Shown piece by piece: positions 59,501 to 64,000 of a DNA stretch of 64,000 nucleotides. The DNA is from Bacillota bacterium (GTDB lineage: Bacteria > Bacillota > Clostridia > Christensenellales > UMGS416). Within the stretch, counting starts at the first letter, position 1. Every line of letters begins with the position of its first letter. The notes below the pieces were generated by a model, which made no database searches, was not told where the DNA came from, and worked only from the letters and a program-made list of their open reading frames with translations. The stretch lies in the NCBI GenBank assembly GCA_023435705.1, contig JAEYRH010000009.1:434001-498000 (forward strand). Reading direction: 5' to 3'. The position numbers and the translations under genes were made by a program.

Positions 59501-61828
59501 ATGAAGTGGTTCCACAATATGAGGATATCGGCAAGGCTGTTTCTGTCACTGATATTCATGGTGATCATTGCCATTGCAGTGGGAGCTGTGGGTGTTTGGA
59601 AGGTGTCCTCCATCAACCAGGCTGACCAGGCGATGTATGAAAAGGCCACGCTGCCGCTGATGACGCTGGGGGAAATCGCTGAGGATTTTATGCGTGCCCG
59701 CTCCGTGCTGGGTGACGCAGTGCTTGCCGATGACCCGAAACAGGTGCAGGCGTTGCTGATCAACCATGATGCGCTCCTGGATCAGATCGACACGGAGATC
59801 ATCAAACTCAAGGCCAAGCTGCCTGCGGAGGCCGCTGACGCGTTGAAGGGCGCCGATGTGCAATTCAATGCTTACGATGATATGGCCACGGCCGTGAAAT
59901 CTCTGGCACGTTCCAACAAGCCGGAGTCTGACAGCCAGGCTTGGGTGCTGCTCCGTGAACAAAAATTCCAGAGCGCCGAGACGGCTGTGACCGCCACGTT
60001 TGACGGGCTCAGAGACAAACTGGAGGCCATTGCGGGAGCCACAATGGAAGAAAACCGCAAAACTGCCACCGCCTCATGGATCACCATTGTTGCTGTGCTG
60101 GCAGCCGGAGCGCTTGTTTCGGTGTTGATCATGCTTCTCACTGCTGCTTCCATCACCGGCCCTTTGAAGCAGCTGGGGTTAGCCGCCGATGCGCTGGCCA
60201 GGGGGGAGGCCAGAGTACGCAGCGGCATCCGCTCTAGTGACGAGATTGGAAAGCTAGCTCAATCACTGGATCACGTTGCCACTGCCGTGGATGGGCTCAT
60301 TGCAGACGTGGAGGTGCAGATGGAAGCCGCTGAGGAAGGCCAGCTTGGCTACCGTTCCGATGCAGAGCGGCATCATGGCCAGTACCGGCGCCTGGTGGAG
60401 GGGCTTAACCACACGTTGGAGGCTGTGGTCACACCGGTGCAGGAGTGCATCACCGTGCTGGAGCGCCTGTGTGTGAATGACCTGACGGTGAAGGTGCAGA
60501 GCCAATATCGTGGCGATATGAAGGCCATGGCCGATTATGTCAACGAAACGGTGGACCGCACGATCGCCACGCAGGAGGTGTTTGTGGCGCTGGCTGAGGG
60601 CGATATGTCGCAGCTTTCCGTGTATGAGAGTATCGGCAGGCGCAGTGAAAACGACCTGATGATCCCCGCCGTTGTGCGCACGATGCACACGCTGAATGGT
60701 TTGGCCAAAGACGCTTACGACCTTTCCGAGCAGGCTGCCGCAGGCAACCTGGGCATACGGGGTGACGGGTCTGTCTACAAAGGAAGCTATGCGCAGGTGA
60801 TCGGTGGAATCAACGAGCTAATCGAGGCCATTGTCGTGCCGATGACGGAGGCAATGGATGTGCTGAAGGGTATGGCCTCCAATGATTTCACCGGCGCGAT
60901 GCGGGAAGGGTATCGGGGTGGATTCCTGGAGTTTTCCACGGCTTTGAACGGGCTTCTGGACACGATGAACAGCACCTTGCAGGCCATTTCAGGTTCTGCC
61001 GCGCAGGTAGCCTCTGGCACCCGTCAGGTGGCATCGGGCAGCCAAGCACTCTCCCAGGGAGCAACCGAGCAAGCGTCTGCCATCGAGCAGCTGACAGCAT
61101 CGCTTGTTGAGATCGAACGGCAGGCCCGTGGCAACGCCAGGGATGCTGCGCAGGCCAAAGAACTCGCCAGCTCTGTTCGGCAGGAGGCGCTGGAGGGCAA
61201 CACCCGCATGCGCGAGCTGCAGCGTGCGATGGGTGCCATAGAAGAATCGTCGGCCAATATCTCCGGCATTATCAAGGTGATTGATGAAATTGCGTTCCAG
61301 ACCAACCTGCTGGCGTTGAACGCGGCGGTGGAGGCGGCGCGGGCTGGTCAGCACGGCAAGGGTTTCTCGGTGGTCGCCGAGGAGGTGCGCAATCTCGCGC
61401 AGCGCAGCGCGGAGGCTGCACGGCAGACCTCTGCGCTCATAGAGGACTCGATGAACCGGGTGCGGGAGGGTGCTGGCGTGGCGGCGGATACCGCTGAAGC
61501 GCTTGGCAGGATTGTTGCCGGTGTGGACCAAACAGCCGGGCTTGTGGCTGGGATCGCCGGTGAAAGCGAGGTGCAGGCTGCCGCAGTGGCCCAGGCCAGT
61601 CGTGGAATCGTGCAGGTGTCCGATGTGACACAGGCGAATTCGGCCACCGCTGAGGAAAGCTCTGCAGCAAGCCAGGTGCTTTCTGGCCAGGCGGAGGCGC
61701 TGCAGGAGCTTGTGAGCCGGTTTGCGCTGAGGGGCAGGGTCGGCAGCCCGGCTCATTCAACTGCGCTGCCGCAGATGAGGAAACAGCCCGTTTCCAAGTT
61801 GGAAAACCGGGAGTTTGGCAAGTATTGA
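59501..61828 (+). CDS. Methyl-accepting chemotaxis protein with HAMP array
   Basis: 775 residues. First membrane segment about 10-32, four-helix-bundle sensor (YEKATLPLMTLGEIAEDFMRA), second segment near 190-212, then HAMP and several further HAMP-like helical repeats (VTPVQECITVLERLCVNDLTV; IVVPMTEAMDVLKGMASNDFT) before the signalling coil with hairpin tip DEIAFQTNLLALNAAVEAARAG (key EIAFQTNLLALNA). ATG 59501 after GGGGAGGCAAT. The repeated HAMPs lengthen the cytoplasmic rod. It lies between cheA and cheW. Confidence 0.92.
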   Translation: MKWFHNMRISARLFLSLIFMVIIAIAVGAVGVWKVSSINQADQAMYEKATLPLMTLGEIAEDFMRARSVLGDAVLADDPKQVQALLINHDALLDQIDTEIIKLKAKLPAEAADALKGADVQFNAYDDMATAVKSLARSNKPESDSQAWVLLREQKFQSAETAVTATFDGLRDKLEAIAGATMEENRKTATASWITIVAVLAAGALVSVLIMLLTAASITGPLKQLGLAADALARGEARVRSGIRSSDEIGKLAQSLDHVATAVDGLIADVEVQMEAAEEGQLGYRSDAERHHGQYRRLVEGLNHTLEAVVTPVQECITVLERLCVNDLTVKVQSQYRGDMKAMADYVNETVDRTIATQEVFVALAEGDMSQLSVYESIGRRSENDLMIPAVVRTMHTLNGLAKDAYDLSEQAAAGNLGIRGDGSVYKGSYAQVIGGINELIEAIVVPMTEAMDVLKGMASNDFTGAMREGYRGGFLEFSTALNGLLDTMNSTLQAISGSAAQVASGTRQVASGSQALSQGATEQASAIEQLTASLVEIERQARGNARDAAQAKELASSVRQEALEGNTRMRELQRAMGAIEESSANISGIIKVIDEIAFQTNLLALNAAVEAARAGQHGKGFSVVAEEVRNLAQRSAEAARQTSALIEDSMNRVREGAGVAADTAEALGRIVAGVDQTAGLVAGIAGESEVQAAAVAQASRGIVQVSDVTQANSATAEESSAASQVLSGQAEALQELVSRFALRGRVGSPAHSTALPQMRKQPVSKLENREFGKY

Positions 61829-61849
61829 TGAGAGGATAGACTTATGAAG

Positions 61850-61886
61850 AATCCGCCTTTTTCCAAAATGGAAAGAGGCGGATTTT
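61850..61886 (+). terminator. Terminator after the first chemoreceptor gene
   Basis: AATCCGCCTTTTTCC (61850-61864) pairs with GGAAAGAGGCGGATT (61870-61884) with one mismatch, loop AAAAT, then TTT. It lies inside the chemotaxis run, before cheW. Confidence 0.8.
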
Positions 61887-61967
61887 CTGTTGAGTTGTTT
61901 ATCTGCCTGCAAACATGGGTAATTAACAAGGGAAAATCCCAACTCGTCTGTAAGGATGGTGGAGGCT

Positions 61968-62450
61968 ATGGAAAACAACCAGTATTTGGAAGAGGATACC
62001 CAACACGGCCGGTATTTGACCTTTGCATTGGGCAGCGAAGCATATGGCCTGGAAATTCGGAATGTCACTGAGATCGTGGGCGTGCAGCCCATCACGCCCA
62101 TACCCGAGGTGCCCAATTATGTCAAGGGCGTGATCAACCTGCGCGGCAAGATCATTCCAGTCATCGACATCCGCCTGCGCTTCGGGCGTGAGGAGCTGGA
62201 GTATGACGACAGAACCTGCATTGTTGTGGTGGATATCCAGGACATTTGCGTGGGTTTGATTGTGGACAGTGTCTCCGAGGTTATCACCATCGACGATGCC
62301 AATGTGGTGCCTCCGCCAGACTGGCGCACAGGCGCGCAGAACCGCTACATCAAGGCCATCGGCAAGGTCGGCAATGATGTGAAACTATTGCTGGACTGCG
62401 ACAAGCTGTTCAAGGGCAGCGAGCTTGCCGAACTGGAAAACATGGGCTGA
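61968..62450 (+). CDS. cheW: Chemotaxis adaptor CheW
   Basis: 160 residues. The CheW fold is complete: LTFALGSEAYGLEIRNVTEIVGVQPITPIPEVPNYVKGVINLRGKIIPVIDIRLRFG (key: NLRG-K-IPVID), then TCIVVVDIQDICVGLIVDSVSEV. Start could be ATG 61968 (close GGAGG) or ATG 61956 just upstream; neither spacing is ideal. It couples receptors to CheA. Confidence 0.93.
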   Translation: MENNQYLEEDTQHGRYLTFALGSEAYGLEIRNVTEIVGVQPITPIPEVPNYVKGVINLRGKIIPVIDIRLRFGREELEYDDRTCIVVVDIQDICVGLIVDSVSEVITIDDANVVPPPDWRTGAQNRYIKAIGKVGNDVKLLLDCDKLFKGSELAELENMG

Positions 62451-62483
62451 ACCGGGAAAGGAAGCAGGAGGGTCACCGCGTTT

Positions 62484-64000
62484 ATGAAAAAGCTCTTTGG
62501 ATGGGTCAGGCACATCGGGAAGCTCTTCGGGTGGGTGAAGCACCTTGGGAAGCTTTTTGCATGGACCAACAACATCAAGATTATGTATAAGGTCATGGCC
62601 GGGTTTATTGTGGTGTGCCTTGTCAGCAGTGCGACAGGGTTCATCGCGCTCGGTCAGGTGGAGCGATCCAGCACCGAAGTCAGCGCGATGTATCGGAATT
62701 ATGCGTATCCGCTCTACATCGTTACCAATATGGTGTCAGATCTCTCGACATTGAAAACCAATATGGATACCTCGCTCAGAAACAAGGAAAACAAATCAAT
62801 CAGCGCTGCTGGAATTGATTCCTATGTTGACAACCTCAAGTCATTTTTGAGTACCAACAACAATAAGTATGTACAATCCGGCCTGGATGACCTGGAAAAG
62901 CAACTTGAGGAATACAAACAGGATGTTGGTGCAATCCAGGCTGATATCAACAGCAAGAAGTTTGATGACGCCCAAAGCAGATTCACCAAACTCAACTTGC
63001 CGATGAAGGCCTATTTGATTGAGCAGAAGCTCAAAAGCCTGAAGGATACACTGGTCGGTGAGGCTGGCAAGGTCGAAAAGGACAACGCCAAGAAGGCCAA
63101 AGAGTTTACCAGCATGACATGGGTCATCGCCGGCGTCGCCTTTGGTCTGTCAGTGCTGCTGAGCCTGATCATCGCCACCGGCATCAGCAGGCCTCTGCGC
63201 AAGCTGGCCAAGGTGGCCAATCGCCTTTCCTACGGTGACACCGACATCCAGATCTCCATCAAAGGCAAAGATGAGGTTGGCGCTCTGGCGCGGTCGTTCC
63301 AGAGTGTGGTGGACTCCATCAACCGCCTTGTTGCCGATGCCGATATGCTGGCGACTGCTTCCACAGCCGGCAAATTTGACACCCGCGCCGATGTGACCGC
63401 CCATCTGGGCGACTACCAGAAGATCGTGGACGGCGTCAACCGCACGCTGGATGTGGTCGTGGCCAAAGTGGTGTGGTATGAGGCTCTGCTGGACGCTGTG
63501 CCGCTGCCGCTCTCTGTCACTGACATGGATATGAACTGGACATTCATCAACAAGGCGGTGGAAGATTTCATCGGCATGAAGCGGGCCGACGTGCTGGGCA
63601 TCCAGTGCAGCAACTGGAGCGCTGATATCTGTAACACCGAGATGTGCGGCATCGCCCGCCTGCGCGCCGGAGACCTGCAAACCATGTTCGCGCAAAGCGG
63701 CAGGAACTTCCAGGTGGACACCAGCTACATCATGGATGCCAACGGTGAAAAGATCGGCCACATCGAGATTGTGCAGGACGTCACCGCCCGCAGCAGGGTG
63801 AACGGTTATCTGAACACCGAGGTGAACAAGCTTTCCACAGCCCTGGACGCGTTGGCGCAAGGCGACCTGAGCTTTGAATACAACGTGGGCGAAGGTGATG
63901 AATACACCGGCAATGAGCGCGAAGTCTTTGTGGAGCTGGGCAAGAACCTTTCCAGCGCCCTTGTCACGCTGAAGGGCTATGTGTCTGACATTTCCGGCAT
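62484..64000 (+). CDS. Methyl-accepting chemotaxis protein with PAS domain (3' end outside window)
   Basis: At least 505 residues; the frame is open to the window end. It starts with three decapeptide repeats (KLFGWVRHIG, KLFGWVKHLG, KLFAWTNNIK). A membrane segment near 40-57 follows, then a sensor domain of helices (about 60-205), second membrane segment near 212-235, HAMP, and a PAS domain with C-S-N-W...ICNTEMCGI near 375-395, a cysteine pattern seen in other MCP PAS domains. The signalling hairpin lies beyond the window. GGAGGG is 11 bases before the ATG. The gene starts 33 bp after cheW. Confidence 0.85.
   Translation, partial: MKKLFGWVRHIGKLFGWVKHLGKLFAWTNNIKIMYKVMAGFIVVCLVSSATGFIALGQVERSSTEVSAMYRNYAYPLYIVTNMVSDLSTLKTNMDTSLRNKENKSISAAGIDSYVDNLKSFLSTNNNKYVQSGLDDLEKQLEEYKQDVGAIQADINSKKFDDAQSRFTKLNLPMKAYLIEQKLKSLKDTLVGEAGKVEKDNAKKAKEFTSMTWVIAGVAFGLSVLLSLIIATGISRPLRKLAKVANRLSYGDTDIQISIKGKDEVGALARSFQSVVDSINRLVADADMLATASTAGKFDTRADVTAHLGDYQKIVDGVNRTLDVVVAKVVWYEALLDAVPLPLSVTDMDMNWTFINKAVEDFIGMKRADVLGIQCSNWSADICNTEMCGIARLRAGDLQTMFAQSGRNFQVDTSYIMDANGEKIGHIEIVQDVTARSRVNGYLNTEVNKLSTALDALAQGDLSFEYNVGEGDEYTGNEREVFVELGKNLSSALVTLKGYVSDISG
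62490..62579 (+). repeat. Threefold 30-bp tandem repeat at the start of the last chemoreceptor gene
   Basis: Three consecutive 30-bp units, in frame, beginning AAGCTCTTTGG, AAGCTCTTCGG and AAGCTTTTTGC. Units 1 and 2 differ at few sites; the third is more diverged. Each encodes ten residues. Confidence 0.85.

Noticed and set aside
1..64000. CRISPR array, transposase or integrase genes
   Set aside because: No regularly spaced repeats and no recombinase motifs were seen in any frame.

Overview
The window looks like part of the chromosome of a spore-forming, flagellated member of the Clostridia (Bacillota) with a fairly GC-rich genome. Pointers are an alpha/beta small acid-soluble spore protein, YunB, the Clostridia-type families DUF4364 and TSCPD, a Gram-positive YidC/KhpB pair, a sodium-pump oxaloacetate decarboxylase, strong Shine-Dalgarno sites and several TTG starts. 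No species is assigned. The only clearly AT-rich foreign-looking gene is a putative nuclease at 20.8-22.1 kb.

Layout. 0-3.3 kb: the 3' end of an MrfA-type helicase, an MFS transporter, and rplM-rpsI with its own promoter and leader. 3.3-7.3 kb: a GHL6-type glycosidase and an ABC-2 export pair. 7.5-10.2 kb: the rpmH-rnpA-yidD-yidC-khpB operon, without the dnaA or mnmE that often flank it. 10.4-13.2 kb: an orphan PAS histidine kinase and an RsgA GTPase behind an attenuator-like leader with a 12-residue leader peptide, two terminators and a second small ORF. 13.3-20.5 kb: an FAD reductase, a DUF3298 protein, small membrane proteins, a lipoprotein/transglutaminase/HD-GYP operon and yunB. 20.8-25.2 kb: the AT-rich nuclease candidate and lepA-hemW; hemW carries an in-frame palindromic repeat. 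25.2-31.9 kb: a molybdopterin lipoprotein, an intergenic repeat, an aconitase-family enzyme, a truncated glycosyltransferase, an MFS protein and a lipoprotein.

32-35.5 kb holds the oxaloacetate decarboxylase operon (oadA, oadG, biotin carrier, oadB) with a promoter and a terminator-like leader hairpin. 35.7-41.5 kb: a ketopantoate-reductase-like protein, an MBL hydrolase, an alpha-galactosidase (GH36) and a GH43-like enzyme, probably cytoplasmic sugar catabolism. 41.8-50.1 kb: DUF4364, TSCPD, HAD and GNAT genes and two convergent ECF sigma/regulator modules, the second with two SIMPL proteins. 50.2-51.6 kb: tRNA-Leu(CAA) with a partial 3' duplicate, a YetF-type membrane protein and a spore protein. 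51.8-53.1 kb: a zinc-peptidase lipoprotein.

53.2-64 kb is a motility and chemotaxis block on the + strand: an NlpC/P60 hydrolase without a signal peptide, fliD, fliS, a FlgN-like chaperone, a YaaR-family protein, cheY, cheA, a chemoreceptor, cheW and a second chemoreceptor that runs off the window end. Filament capping and export chaperones are thus encoded next to the signalling core that steers the motor. The observations most worth following are the rsgA leader, the single AT-rich PD-(D/E)XK-like gene, the tRNA-Leu 3'-end duplication, the repeat inside hemW, the hairpin between the Shine-Dalgarno and start of the GH36 gene, and the decapeptide repeats at the start of the last chemoreceptor.
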